The notes under the pieces were generated by a model, which was not told the origin of the DNA, searched no databases, and saw only the letters and a list, made by a program, of their open reading frames with translations. From the NCBI GenBank assembly GCA_026389535.1, contig JAPLHR010000079.1:1-50191 (forward strand): a stretch of 50,191 nt of DNA, in the 5' to 3' direction. Source of the stretch: Chloroflexota bacterium. Lineage in GTDB: Bacteria; Chloroflexota; Limnocylindria; Limnocylindrales; Limnocylindraceae. Numbering within the stretch: position 1 is the stretch's first letter; the number at the start of each line of letters is the position of its first letter. This document shows, piece by piece, positions 41,675-50,191 of the stretch. The translations under genes were made by a program, and so were the position numbers.

Positions 41675-43048
41675 TTAAGCCTCCCGAATGATGCGAGCCG
41701 GAACACCGACCGCCGTACAGCCATCAGGGATATCCGCAAGCACCACCGTGCCAGCCCCTGTCTTGGCTCCGATACCGATGCCCGCCGGGGCAACAATCAA
41801 AGTTCCCACACCTGTGAAGGCGTCTGCGCCAATCAGCGTCTTGACCTTCTCTACCCCATTGTAGTTCGCCGTGATGGTGCCCGCGCCGATGTTCGCACGC
41901 TCCCCCACTTCGGCATCGCCGAGATAGGAGTGATGGCCGACCTTCGCGCCAGCGGCGAGACTCGTTGCTTTCATTTCAGCAAAGTTTCCAACGTGGCAGT
42001 TTGCCGCAATGGTGCACCCTGGTCGAATATGCGCAAACGGCCCAACATCAACGTGCGACGCGATGGTTGAGCCCTCAATCGCTGAGGAGCGAACTGTGCA
42101 GTCCTCGCCGATGGATGTCGCCTCAATCCGTGAACCGCTACCGACTCGAGTCCTCGCGCCAATACTCGTGGCGCCAACAAGCGTGACGCCAGGTTCAATC
42201 ACCGCATCAGGAGCGATCTCAACCTGCACGTCAATCCACGCGGTCGTTGGGTCAATCAACGCCACGCCACGATCTAGATGCCCCTCGTTGATGCGCTCGC
42301 GGAGTGCGGCTGCGACATCGGCGAACTGGTGTCGGTCGTTCACCCCCTCAAGCTCAATCTCCGGGCCATAGACGATTGGCGCAGGGGTACCTGCGTCGTG
42401 TGCCGCGGCGACTAGATCGGTGAGATAGAGCTCGCCACTCGCCTTCGACGGGGTGATGGCGCCGAGTGCCTCGGTGAGCCACGCTCGGTCAACGGCGTAG
42501 AGCCCAGCGTTAACGGTGCCGATGGCGCGCTGCTCTTCGCTGGCATCACGCTCCTCGATCACGCACCCCGCTGTGCCGTCGCTTGATTCAATCACCCGTC
42601 CGTAGCCCGTAGGGTCATCGGCATCAAAGGCGGCCAACGCGAGCGGCGCGTTCGTCTCGCGACGTGCCGCAACAACCTCGCGCATCAGCGCGGCGGTGAT
42701 GAGTGGCGTATCGCCGCAGGCGATGAGCAGCTCCTTTGCAGAGGCTGGTAGCGCGGCAAGCGCGCAGCGAACAGCATCGGCGGTGCCGAGCGGCTTTGGC
42801 TGCTCAGCAATTGAGACGCTTCCACCCAGCAGTTCGGCGAGCCCGGCGGTCGCGGGCGAGAGGACAACGACAGACTTCTCAGAGAACGCCTCAGTGGCAG
42901 CCGCCACGACCCAGCCAGCCATTGGGCGGCCGAGCAGTTGGTGCAGCACCTTGGGAACCTGGGACTGCATCCGCGATCCCACTCCAGCGGCAAGGATGAT
43001 GGCCGTCACGCCCTCAAGGCGCTCCGGCCCGCGACTTGACGGGCTCAT
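41675..43048 (-). CDS. glmU: Bifunctional UDP-N-acetylglucosamine pyrophosphorylase / glucosamine-1-phosphate N-acetyltransferase
   Basis: AIILAAGVGSRMQSQVPKVLHQLLGRPM; left-handed beta-helix repeats; GPFAHIRPGCTIAANCHVGNFAEMKATSLAAGAKVGHHSYLGDAEVGERANIGAGTITANYNG. Confidence 0.97.
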   Translation of the reverse strand: MSPSSRGPERLEGVTAIILAAGVGSRMQSQVPKVLHQLLGRPMAGWVVAAATEAFSEKSVVVLSPATAGLAELLGGSVSIAEQPKPLGTADAVRCALAALPASAKELLIACGDTPLITAALMREVVAARRETNAPLALAAFDADDPTGYGRVIESSDGTAGCVIEERDASEEQRAIGTVNAGLYAVDRAWLTEALGAITPSKASGELYLTDLVAAAHDAGTPAPIVYGPEIELEGVNDRHQFADVAAALRERINEGHLDRGVALIDPTTAWIDVQVEIAPDAVIEPGVTLVGATSIGARTRVGSGSRIEATSIGEDCTVRSSAIEGSTIASHVDVGPFAHIRPGCTIAANCHVGNFAEMKATSLAAGAKVGHHSYLGDAEVGERANIGAGTITANYNGVEKVKTLIGADAFTGVGTLIVAPAGIGIGAKTGAGTVVLADIPDGCTAVGVPARIIREA

Positions 43049-43434
43049 CCTGCGGCGCCGCCTCGCTTGGCGATCGCTTCGATCTCTACCAAGCCACCCT
43101 TCGGCAACGCTGCAACCTGAATGGTTGAGCGTGCTGGGTACGGCTGGGTGAAGGCCCGACCGTAGATCTCGTTGACGGTGGCAAAGTCGGCGAGGTCAAC
43201 AAGGAAGATGGTCGTCTTAACGATGTCGTTGTAGCCATAGCCAGCAGCGGCCAACAGGGCACCGAGGTTCGTCACCGCCTGCTCTGCCTGTGCAGCAACG
43301 CCATCAGCGAGTGCGCCAGTTTCAGGATGGAGTCCGAGCTGCCCAGAGCAGTAGAGCTCGTCGCCCATGGCAGCAGCCGGGCTGTACGGTCCGATGGCGG
43401 CAGGAATACCCGCCCCAGTAATCGAACGCTTCAC
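43045..43434 (-). CDS. ridA: RidA/YjgF family protein
   Basis: Read from GTG 43434: MKRSITGAGIPAAIGPYSPAAAMGDELYCSGQLGLHPETGALADGVAAQAEQAVTNLGALLAAAG...YPARSTIQVAALPKGGLVEIEAIA; ORF-track N-terminus is an extension. Confidence 0.93.
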   Translation of the reverse strand: MKRSITGAGIPAAIGPYSPAAAMGDELYCSGQLGLHPETGALADGVAAQAEQAVTNLGALLAAAGYGYNDIVKTTIFLVDLADFATVNEIYGRAFTQPYPARSTIQVAALPKGGLVEIEAIAKRGGAAG

Positions 43435-45347
43435 GCTGCTCCCCTTTCGCCAGAACCTGGCCCGATTAGCCTCGTTGCGATCACGGAGGGCGTGAGGCCT
43501 TCCGGCGCCACGAGCTCCCCGCTCGCGAGGGCGTTGGCGATCAGGGTTGCCCCCTCCTCTGCCTCTCGCTGGGAAGGATAGAGGAGGAAGAGGGTTGGCC
43601 CCGAACCTGAGAGCGAGAGTGGGCGATCGAGGAGGCGACGAAGGGCGTGATCGAAGGGGCGGAGCCACGGCGCCACAGCCCGGGCGGGGGCCAGAAGGTC
43701 ATTTGCCGAGGCCAGGGCGGCAGCCCGCTGCAGGAGCCCCTCCCCGCTCATGCCGACCGTGAGTTCCGCCGCAAGGTGCTGGGAGCTGACCAGGGCCGCC
43801 CCCTGCGCCGAGCCGCGGAGCCCCGCGGCAAATGCGGCAAACACCTCTGGGGTGCGCAGCGGCAGGCCGGCGGTAATCAGGAGGAGCCCCAGGGGCTCGC
43901 CCTTCCAGGGGGCGAGCGGGGTCACCGACTCCCCACGCCCCTCCATCAGCGCTGGCGAGCCGACGAGGAAGAGTGGGACGTCGGAGCCCACTTCGGCTGC
44001 GACCGCGTTCAAGGTTTCGTCATCAATGTCCAGATCGAAGAGCTCGATGACACCGAGTAGCGTTGCCGCGGCATCGCTTGAGCCGCCCCCTAGGCCAGCG
44101 GCAACGGGGAGGCGCTTCTCCAACACGATCTCCACTGGCGGAACCTCACAGGCTCGACGCAGCGCCGCGAGCGCCACGGCGCAGAGGTTCTCCCCATCGA
44201 GATTCAGCGGCACACCAGCGAGCCGAATCGAATCCACCCCGTCAGTTGATCGACGCAGATAGAGGCGGTCGCCTGCTTCGAACTGCGCCACCACGGAGTG
44301 GAGCTCGTGGTACCCATCTGAGCGCTTGCCGACGATGGCGAGCGTCAGATTGATCTTGCCGTGTGCGACGATCTCAACCGTTGGATCTGGTGCTGGCTGC
44401 GAGCGTGTCGCGTTCCGCTCGCGCACCTCCGATCCTCCGCTGGTGCTTCGCCGAGCGACTGCGGCACGAGCGGCGTTCGTCGGCACACCCGCATCAAGTT
44501 CAGGAAGTTCGGACAAGAGGGCGATCCAGTCTTTCACCGAGAGCGTCTGCGCGCGCTGATCGGGACTGAGGTTGGCGCGCCCAAGCGCCGCGATAATGTC
44601 GCTCTCAAGGATTGGCAGTGCGCGAGGGAGTGCATTGCGCAACTTCTTCCGTCGCTCACGGAATCCCGCCTGCACAAGTCGCCAGAGGCGCTCCTCATCG
44701 TGTGGGCTTAGAGTGAACGCATCGTCACCCGTTCGATGCTCGAGCAGCAAGATCGCAGAGTCCACGCCAGGCACTGGGTCAAATGCCTCGCGGGGAACCC
44801 GCACAACGACGGAGGCCGCCGTTCTCGCCTGCACAAATGCGGTGAGGTACGACCAGTCACCGGGTGCGGCTGCGACGCGCTCCGCCACCTCCAACTGCAC
44901 TAGCAAGACGATGCGTGCAGGGGGCGCTGCCAGCAGCAGGAGCCGATGCAGCAGTGGACTCGTGACGTGATACGGAATGTTGGCAATGACGCGCCAGCTC
45001 CCACTGGTTGGCGCGAGTGACTCGAGATCAACGGTAAGCGCATCGCCGTGAATAAGGGTCAGCTGCCCCGCACTGATCTGTGCCGCAAACTTATGCTGCA
45101 GGCGAGGGATCAGATCGCTATCAAGCTCAACAGCGATCACGTTGGCGCCACTAGCAAGGAGTGCCTCGGTCAAGAATCCGAGCCCTGGGCCAATCTCCAA
45201 GACGAGCTCCCCAGGAGTCGGCACACCAGCCTGCACGATGCGATCTCGAACGTTCAAATCGTGCAAGAAGTTCTGGCTGAGGCGCTTCTTTGCCGCATGG
45301 CCATCAACACGCCCACGGCTCGGTGCCTGGCGATACTTCGGGCTCAT
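43431..45347 (-). CDS. RsmA(KsgA)-IspE fusion: 16S rRNA dimethyladenosine transferase + 4-diphosphocytidyl-2-C-methyl-D-erythritol kinase
   Basis: RsmA: KKRLSQNFLHDLNVRDRIVQ, LEIGPGLGFLTEALL, VIANIPYHVTSPLLH. IspE: VAHGKINLTLAIVGKRSDGYHELHSVV, LPVAAGLGGGSSDAAATL, SLSGSGPTLFLLYPS, one uninterrupted frame. Start set at ATG 45347 (ATGA overlap with tsaD). Confidence 0.95.
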   Translation of the reverse strand: MSPKYRQAPSRGRVDGHAAKKRLSQNFLHDLNVRDRIVQAGVPTPGELVLEIGPGLGFLTEALLASGANVIAVELDSDLIPRLQHKFAAQISAGQLTLIHGDALTVDLESLAPTSGSWRVIANIPYHVTSPLLHRLLLLAAPPARIVLLVQLEVAERVAAAPGDWSYLTAFVQARTAASVVVRVPREAFDPVPGVDSAILLLEHRTGDDAFTLSPHDEERLWRLVQAGFRERRKKLRNALPRALPILESDIIAALGRANLSPDQRAQTLSVKDWIALLSELPELDAGVPTNAARAAVARRSTSGGSEVRERNATRSQPAPDPTVEIVAHGKINLTLAIVGKRSDGYHELHSVVAQFEAGDRLYLRRSTDGVDSIRLAGVPLNLDGENLCAVALAALRRACEVPPVEIVLEKRLPVAAGLGGGSSDAAATLLGVIELFDLDIDDETLNAVAAEVGSDVPLFLVGSPALMEGRGESVTPLAPWKGEPLGLLLITAGLPLRTPEVFAAFAAGLRGSAQGAALVSSQHLAAELTVGMSGEGLLQRAAALASANDLLAPARAVAPWLRPFDHALRRLLDRPLSLSGSGPTLFLLYPSQREAEEGATLIANALASGELVAPEGLTPSVIATRLIGPGSGERGAA

Positions 45348-46462
45348 GCGGGTACCGCCGATCCGATGCGCCACTGCGCATGAACCTCGAGGCCGGCGCT
45401 GGGTTCCTGGTAGGAGCCTCGTTCGTCACGTAGCAGGGCGTCACCTGCGGCGCCGATCATCGCCGCGTTATCGGTGCACCACTTCATTGGGGGCACGACG
45501 AGTACGCGGTGCTCCTCGGTCGCAACACTTGCAAGTGCCGAGCGCAGCGGTCCATTCGCCGCCACACCACCACCAACGATGAGCGAGCAGTCTGGGTTGG
45601 CACGAAGGGCACGCTGCACACCGGCGCGCAGTGCACCGACGATGGCCTGCTCCGTTGCGGCAGCGATCGCAATCGCTCCCTCTTCTGGAAGTGGATACTC
45701 GGCGAACTGGCGTGTGAGCGTGGCGGCACGGCCGGGGCTACGGTCGTTGAGCCCACTGGCGACGAGCGCCTGCCGAATCGCCGCGGTCTTCACCCCGCTG
45801 AACGAGAAGTCGTAGGGCTGCTCGGTCTTCGCAATCGGCAGCGGCGTGATTCGGGCACCGCGTGGCGCCTTCGCGGCGAGCGCTGAGAGCGCAGCCCCTC
45901 CTGGATATGGAGCGCCAAGGAGGCGTGCGATCTTGTCGAAGGCCTCGCCCGCCGCGTCGTCAATCGTGCCGCCGAGGCGCTGCACGGTCCCGTCACGCTC
46001 GATCCGCACCAGCAACGTGTGCCCGCCAGAGACCACGAGCCCGATCGCGGGGAGCGTCGGCGCGTCGACGTCTGCCGCCTCGCGTAGCCATGCGGCGCGC
46101 AGGTGCCCCTCAAGATGATTTACCGGCAGCACGGGGAGGCCGCGCGCCCACGCCCAGGCGCTGCCAATGCCGGCGCCCACGAGGAGTGAGCCAACGAGGC
46201 CGGGGCCGGTCGTCAGTGCCACCCCCTCAATCGTGCTGGCAATCCCGAGCCCCTCAGCCTCCTGCAGCACCTCGTTGAGGAGACGGGGCAGCCACTCATG
46301 GTGGGCGCGCGCTGCGACCTCTGGAATCACACCGCCAAACGGTGCATGGATCGCCGTCTGGCTTGCCACACGCTCAGCGATCACCTCACGACCGCCGCGA
46401 ATAAGGGCAACGGCACTCTCGTCGCAGCTCGATTCAATCGCCAGCAGTAGCCGCTCACTCAT
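45344..46462 (-). CDS. tsaD: tRNA N6-adenosine threonylcarbamoyltransferase TsaD
   Basis: LLLAIESSCDESAVALI; FGGVIPEVAARAHHEWLPRL; LPVNHLEGHLRAAWL; LVVSGGHTLLV; VGGGVAANGPLRSAL. Start set at 46462. Confidence 0.96.
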   Translation of the reverse strand: MSERLLLAIESSCDESAVALIRGGREVIAERVASQTAIHAPFGGVIPEVAARAHHEWLPRLLNEVLQEAEGLGIASTIEGVALTTGPGLVGSLLVGAGIGSAWAWARGLPVLPVNHLEGHLRAAWLREAADVDAPTLPAIGLVVSGGHTLLVRIERDGTVQRLGGTIDDAAGEAFDKIARLLGAPYPGGAALSALAAKAPRGARITPLPIAKTEQPYDFSFSGVKTAAIRQALVASGLNDRSPGRAATLTRQFAEYPLPEEGAIAIAAATEQAIVGALRAGVQRALRANPDCSLIVGGGVAANGPLRSALASVATEEHRVLVVPPMKWCTDNAAMIGAAGDALLRDERGSYQEPSAGLEVHAQWRIGSAVPA

Positions 46463-46976
46463 GGCCGAAGCGCTCCTGAACGCGGGCGCGCAGCGCCGCT
46501 TCAATCGCCTGCTGCTCTGGGCTCTCAAGCTCGGCGGTGGTCATTATCAACGCATCTTCGCCGTTATCGTCGTAGTAGCGAATGCGGCGGCCGACTTCGA
46601 TGAAGCCGAACGCTAGATAGAGTCGTTGCGCGTCAACGTTTGATACGCGCACGTCTAGCGTTGCGACTCGGGCGCCGCCGCGCCGCGCCTCCTGCAGGAG
46701 CTCAAGGAGCAGCATCGTCGCAACTCCCGACCGTCGATTCGCGGGGAGCACCGCCATCGTGGTGACATGCGCCTCGTCAACCATCAGCCAGATGCCACCA
46801 AAGCCAATGAGCGCGCCACTCATTCGGGCGCCAACATATCGCGCTAGACGATTTGTGGTGAGCTCCGTGGTGTAGGCGCTTGTTGGCCACGGTGCCGTAA
46901 ACGAGACGTTCTCAATTACCGCAACCTCGGCAAGGTCCTTAATGGTGAGTGGTGCCAGAACGGGTGCACGCATCAT
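46455..46976 (-). CDS. rimI: RimI-like ribosomal-protein-alanine N-acetyltransferase
   Basis: GNAT fold: VTTMAVLPANRRSGVATMLLLELLQEARRGGARVATLDVRVSNVDAQRLYLAFGFIEVGRRIRYY; within tsa cluster. Confidence 0.9.
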   Translation of the reverse strand: MMRAPVLAPLTIKDLAEVAVIENVSFTAPWPTSAYTTELTTNRLARYVGARMSGALIGFGGIWLMVDEAHVTTMAVLPANRRSGVATMLLLELLQEARRGGARVATLDVRVSNVDAQRLYLAFGFIEVGRRIRYYDDNGEDALIMTTAELESPEQQAIEAALRARVQERFGHE

Positions 46977-47506
46977 CCCACCTCGCTTCCGCGAGCAGGA
47001 GCCGGATAGCGCAGAGTGACATGCGAAGCTACGGGTCCAGCCTCACGGACGAGCGCGCACGCAGCAACTCCTCTGCTCTCCTCCTGCGTAAGGTGCGGGG
47101 AGGCGTCCTCCCGAGCCGCGACGACCGAGCCACTCTGCGATACCTCGAGCGACTCACGTGTTCCGAGCGCTATAGAGAACGATCGCTGCGCCGCCTGCCA
47201 GAGTGCGCGATCTGACGCACTCTCTCGTAGTGGGAGCGCTAGCGCGGCAGCAATGCCGGCGGCAGCCGAGGCTGCAACGCGGACGCCGCTGTAGCTTCCA
47301 GGGCCGTTCCCCACCACCACACTAGTGAGCGCGGTGCGTTCGGCCTGATTCGGAATCAGATTGGCAATGCGCTGCAGTAGTGGCTGTTCGTAGAGATAGT
47401 CTTCGGCGACGCACACGGGCACACCATCGCGCTCCTCTACGATCGCGACGATGCTGAAGCCGAGCGACCCATCAAGCACGAGGATGCGTGGGCTACTCAC
47501 GTGCAT
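46973..47506 (-). CDS. tsaB: TsaB-like t6A biosynthesis protein
   Basis: MHVSSPRILVLDGSLGFSIVAIVEERDG; VVVGNGPGSYSGVRVAASAAAGIAAALALPL. Confidence 0.9.
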   Translation of the reverse strand: MHVSSPRILVLDGSLGFSIVAIVEERDGVPVCVAEDYLYEQPLLQRIANLIPNQAERTALTSVVVGNGPGSYSGVRVAASAAAGIAAALALPLRESASDRALWQAAQRSFSIALGTRESLEVSQSGSVVAAREDASPHLTQEESRGVAACALVREAGPVASHVTLRYPAPARGSEVG

Positions 47507-47999
47507 CGCCCGATGTGATGCGTTGGATGCTGTCAGACATCGAACCGAGTACCGCAAGGAGGTCTGGTCGCGCGCCGCGGATCACGGCGATGCGTGTGCC
47601 CTCGTCGGCGGCCGCCTCGAGATGAATGCTCAGCACGCCGGTGCCCGCTACCCCGAGTCCTGCAAGGTGCTCGGGCCACTCGATGAGGGTGACGCCGTGT
47701 TGCTGTCGCTCATCAATCACCCCAGCACGCAGCGCGTCACTCCCCACGGGGAGGCGATAGGCGTCAACATGCCAGATCGGCAGGTCACCGCGATGTTCAG
47801 AGATGAGGACGAACGTTGGCGAGGTGAGCTCCGGCTCTGCATGGAGTGCGGTTCCGATGGCACGAGCGAGCGTTGTCTTGCCGCTCCCTAGGTCGCCGGC
47901 AAGTAAGACCCGGTCACCCGGACGGAGTGAGACGCCAATCGCCGCGCCGAGCGAGGTCGTTGCTGCAAGGCTACCGAGCGTAATAGTGACGACGTTCAC
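47493..47999 (-). CDS. tsaE: TsaE t6A biosynthesis ATPase
   Basis: RPGDRVLLAGDLGSGKTTLARAIGTAL; ELTSPTFVLISEHRGDLPIWHVDAYRL; VTLIEWPEHL. Confidence 0.95.
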   Translation of the reverse strand: MNVVTITLGSLAATTSLGAAIGVSLRPGDRVLLAGDLGSGKTTLARAIGTALHAEPELTSPTFVLISEHRGDLPIWHVDAYRLPVGSDALRAGVIDERQQHGVTLIEWPEHLAGLGVAGTGVLSIHLEAAADEGTRIAVIRGARPDLLAVLGSMSDSIQRITSGDARE

Positions 48000-49666
48000 G
48001 CTGTAAGGCGCTGCAGGTCACCAATGGAGAGCACGACAAGATCGCCCTTGATCTCGACTGCACCCTGCGGGTCTGACGACTGTGCGTCGGCCAGGCCGCG
48101 CCATGTGCCATACGAGCCCGCCAGGGGGCCACCGATCACAACGGTATCCACGTCGAGGCGCGCCCCTCCGCGCCGTGCCGTCGAGGCGGTGAGGCCGGCG
48201 GGGTGCCGCTCAAGGCGAACGTCGCTGCCGTTCAGGGTCTGGAGCGCCTTCCCTAGCTCTGCAGCCCATTCATCGCTCTCGCGGCGCCCGCCGAGGATCA
48301 GGAGCCCAAATGGCGCGAGGGCGACACCGGCGGCAACGCGTCGATCAATGGAGGCGCTGAGTGCCTCGCGCTCGCCATCACTCAGGCTGCCCACAACGAG
48401 ACCTCGAATGCCGACAGCCCGAGCTCGCAGCACGGTCTCAGGGGAGGCCGAGACAACCGCCAGAACTCCCGCCTCGTGCGCCGCCGCCCACCCGCGGCTG
48501 TCTGGCTCTGTAGCCGAGAAGTAGAGGCTCCCCTCGACCTCGTCGCCAAGCAGAAGGCGCCCGCCGAGGCCACCCGTCGCGCTTGCGGATCGCGGTAGCA
48601 GCGCCAGTGGCGCCTCAATGGGGAGCACCTTTGCGGGCCTCACAGCCACGGGCGTGAGTGGGAGATCAACTAGTGGGGCACCACGCACAACAGCAACACC
48701 GGCGAGACCGCCGCGCAGCGAGGCCAGAACCTGGTGCCCATCAATCGCAACCTCAACGTCGACCAACTCCCCCGCCTGAAGGTCAAACTCCAGTGCTCCA
48801 TCCGCTGACAGCGCATGCTCCTCCGCACCGGCTCGAACAAGCACCTCCTCGTCAGGGTGATCTGCGATAACCAGCAGATCGCCAGCGGGCACGAGTAGTT
48901 GATCCGCGGTGGCGCGAACCAGATCTGCCCCCGTCGTCTCGGTGAGCTGCTCAGTGCCGAGCGCCGCCAGTACCCCCGAAACATCGAGCAGCACCGTGGT
49001 GCGCCCAGGTGGAATCAGTGGCGAAAGTGCGGCGAGTGGCACGGCGCCCGAAGAGAGATACGCCGCAAGCTGACCCGTAGCAATGAACACCTCGCCGCTC
49101 ATCGGATGACCTTGATCGCTCGACCGCTCCGCGATTGACTGGATCGCATCAATGCACGCAGCAGCACGAGTCTGGTCGCCAATCTCATCACGCCCCGACA
49201 TCGGCCGATCTGCGATGTCTCCAAGCCGGTCGGCAACGGCGGCGCGATCGCGCTCGCCAAGTGCACGCAAGACCGCATCGCAGCGGCGTCGACGCTCCGT
49301 TGCATCTGCAGGGACGAGTGCGGCCTCATCAATCCGCAACAGCTCGCCAGCCGTTCCTGGGGTGGCCCACGCAATTCTGCCAGCATCATGCGCAATATCA
49401 AGAATTTTCACGGGGACGCCGAGCGCCTCTGCGCAGCGGCTCGCCGCACGGCCGAGGGAGCTCGGATCACCGCGAAGCGAGGTAGAGATCGCACCGCTCT
49501 GCTCCGCTCCAGCAGAGCTCTGCAACATCGTCTCTGCCGCCTCGCTATCAGCTCCCGTAGGCAGCGTGATGCTACTAAGCAGCCGTGTAGGCTCCGCGTC
49601 AGACATCAGTGCATAAAAGCTGCGATCGAGATCCTCGCGAATCAAGAGATACGACGATTGCGTCAC
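47996..49666 (-). CDS. Uncharacterised 556-aa protein (weak resemblance to the C-terminal half of MutL/GlmL-like proteins)
   Basis: Intact ORF, ATGA-overlapped with tsaE. PPGRTTVLLDVSGVLAALGTEQ...LQAGELVDVEVAIDGHQVLASLRGGLAGVAVVRGAPLVDLPL...GRLLLGDEVEGSLYFSATEPDSRGWAAAHEAGVLAVVSASPETVLRARAVGIRGLVVGSLSDGE. Confidence 0.7.
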   Translation of the reverse strand: MTQSSYLLIREDLDRSFYALMSDAEPTRLLSSITLPTGADSEAAETMLQSSAGAEQSGAISTSLRGDPSSLGRAASRCAEALGVPVKILDIAHDAGRIAWATPGTAGELLRIDEAALVPADATERRRRCDAVLRALGERDRAAVADRLGDIADRPMSGRDEIGDQTRAAACIDAIQSIAERSSDQGHPMSGEVFIATGQLAAYLSSGAVPLAALSPLIPPGRTTVLLDVSGVLAALGTEQLTETTGADLVRATADQLLVPAGDLLVIADHPDEEVLVRAGAEEHALSADGALEFDLQAGELVDVEVAIDGHQVLASLRGGLAGVAVVRGAPLVDLPLTPVAVRPAKVLPIEAPLALLPRSASATGGLGGRLLLGDEVEGSLYFSATEPDSRGWAAAHEAGVLAVVSASPETVLRARAVGIRGLVVGSLSDGEREALSASIDRRVAAGVALAPFGLLILGGRRESDEWAAELGKALQTLNGSDVRLERHPAGLTASTARRGGARLDVDTVVIGGPLAGSYGTWRGLADAQSSDPQGAVEIKGDLVVLSIGDLQRLTA

Positions 49667-50191
49667 TTCTGGTTCACGTAGTGATACCCGCGCAAGTCGC
49701 GCAGCGCCACCGGTTCGCCGCTCACCGTATACACCCGCGCAAGTCGACTGGTGAAGCTCGTTGAGACCTCATTGGTAATCGTCTTTCGGCGTTTGGCAAC
49801 GTCGACGGGCTCAATCAGATCAGCACCAGAGTCACCGATGAAAACCACCTCATCGGCTTCGGTCAGGTCGGTGGCCGGGTGATCTGTGGCATCAATGGTG
49901 ATGGAGTCCATCGCAATCGTGCCAACAACTGGCAGGCGCACGCCGCGTACCAACACCTCGGCGACTCCCCGTTCGTGATACGAGATGCCATCGGCGTAGC
50001 CGATCGGCAGGGTGATGATCCTCGATACGCGCTCTGCGGTGAATGCTGGCCCGTACCCCACGCCGTGACCGACGGGGAGAGTGGCGATGCGCACCGGACG
50101 AGCTGCGAGCCCGTAGACCCGCTTGATACCGATTGTCGCGGCGGTCATCGTTGGCCGCAGTGCGTTCGGCACAACGCCGAAGAGCGCAATA
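49663..50191 (-). CDS. alr: Alanine racemase, C-terminal part (5' end outside window)
   Basis: VGYGPAFTAERVSRIITLPIGYADGISYHERGVAEVLVRGVRLPVVGTIAMDSITIDATDHP; frame stays open to 50191 (IALFGVVPNALRP). Confidence 0.9.
   Translation of the reverse strand, partial: IALFGVVPNALRPTMTAATIGIKRVYGLAARPVRIATLPVGHGVGYGPAFTAERVSRIITLPIGYADGISYHERGVAEVLVRGVRLPVVGTIAMDSITIDATDHPATDLTEADEVVFIGDSGADLIEPVDVAKRRKTITNEVSTSFTSRLARVYTVSGEPVALRDLRGYHYVNQK

Overview
This ~50.2 kb, GC-rich window reads as a compact bacterial core-genome segment. Many neighbouring genes share ATGA/GTGA stop-start overlaps, and there is one tRNA. I see no rRNA, CRISPR array or insertion sequence. The lineage is inferred, not tested: possibly a streamlined Chloroflexota or actinobacteria-like freshwater organism. 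Main blocks: (1) femX-like, murJ, xerC, topA, dprA, comM (minus strand); (2) Nudix-like, tyrA, M20 peptidase, ftsH, tRNA-Met(CAT); (3) a nucleoside uptake and catabolism island: LMW phosphatase, two tandem nucleoside hydrolases, a BmpA/Nup-type ABC transporter, adenosine deaminase, deoC and three ALDH-family genes, one lacking the catalytic-Cys region; (4) ftsB/divIC-like, CapA-like lipoprotein, MTAN-like nucleosidase, murI, methyltransferase, agmatinase-family ureohydrolase; (5) a UvrD helicase with a C-terminal PD-(D/E)XK/Fe-S nuclease, and a DUF4446 protein; (6) recO split by an apparent single-base frameshift, polyprenyl synthase, CorC-like, glmU, ridA; (7) an in-frame RsmA-IspE fusion followed by the t6A cluster tsaD-rimI-tsaB-tsaE, an uncharacterised 556-aa protein and a partial alr. 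The most interesting signals are recurrent TANNNT-like -10 boxes 6-7 nt upstream of start codons (predicted leaderless mRNAs), overlapping opposite-strand -10 boxes at divergent gene pairs, the RsmA-IspE fusion, the split ALDH pair, a 12-bp cUUCGg hairpin between the binding-protein and ATPase genes of the transporter, and the recO frameshift. I found no clear novel defence or mobile system.
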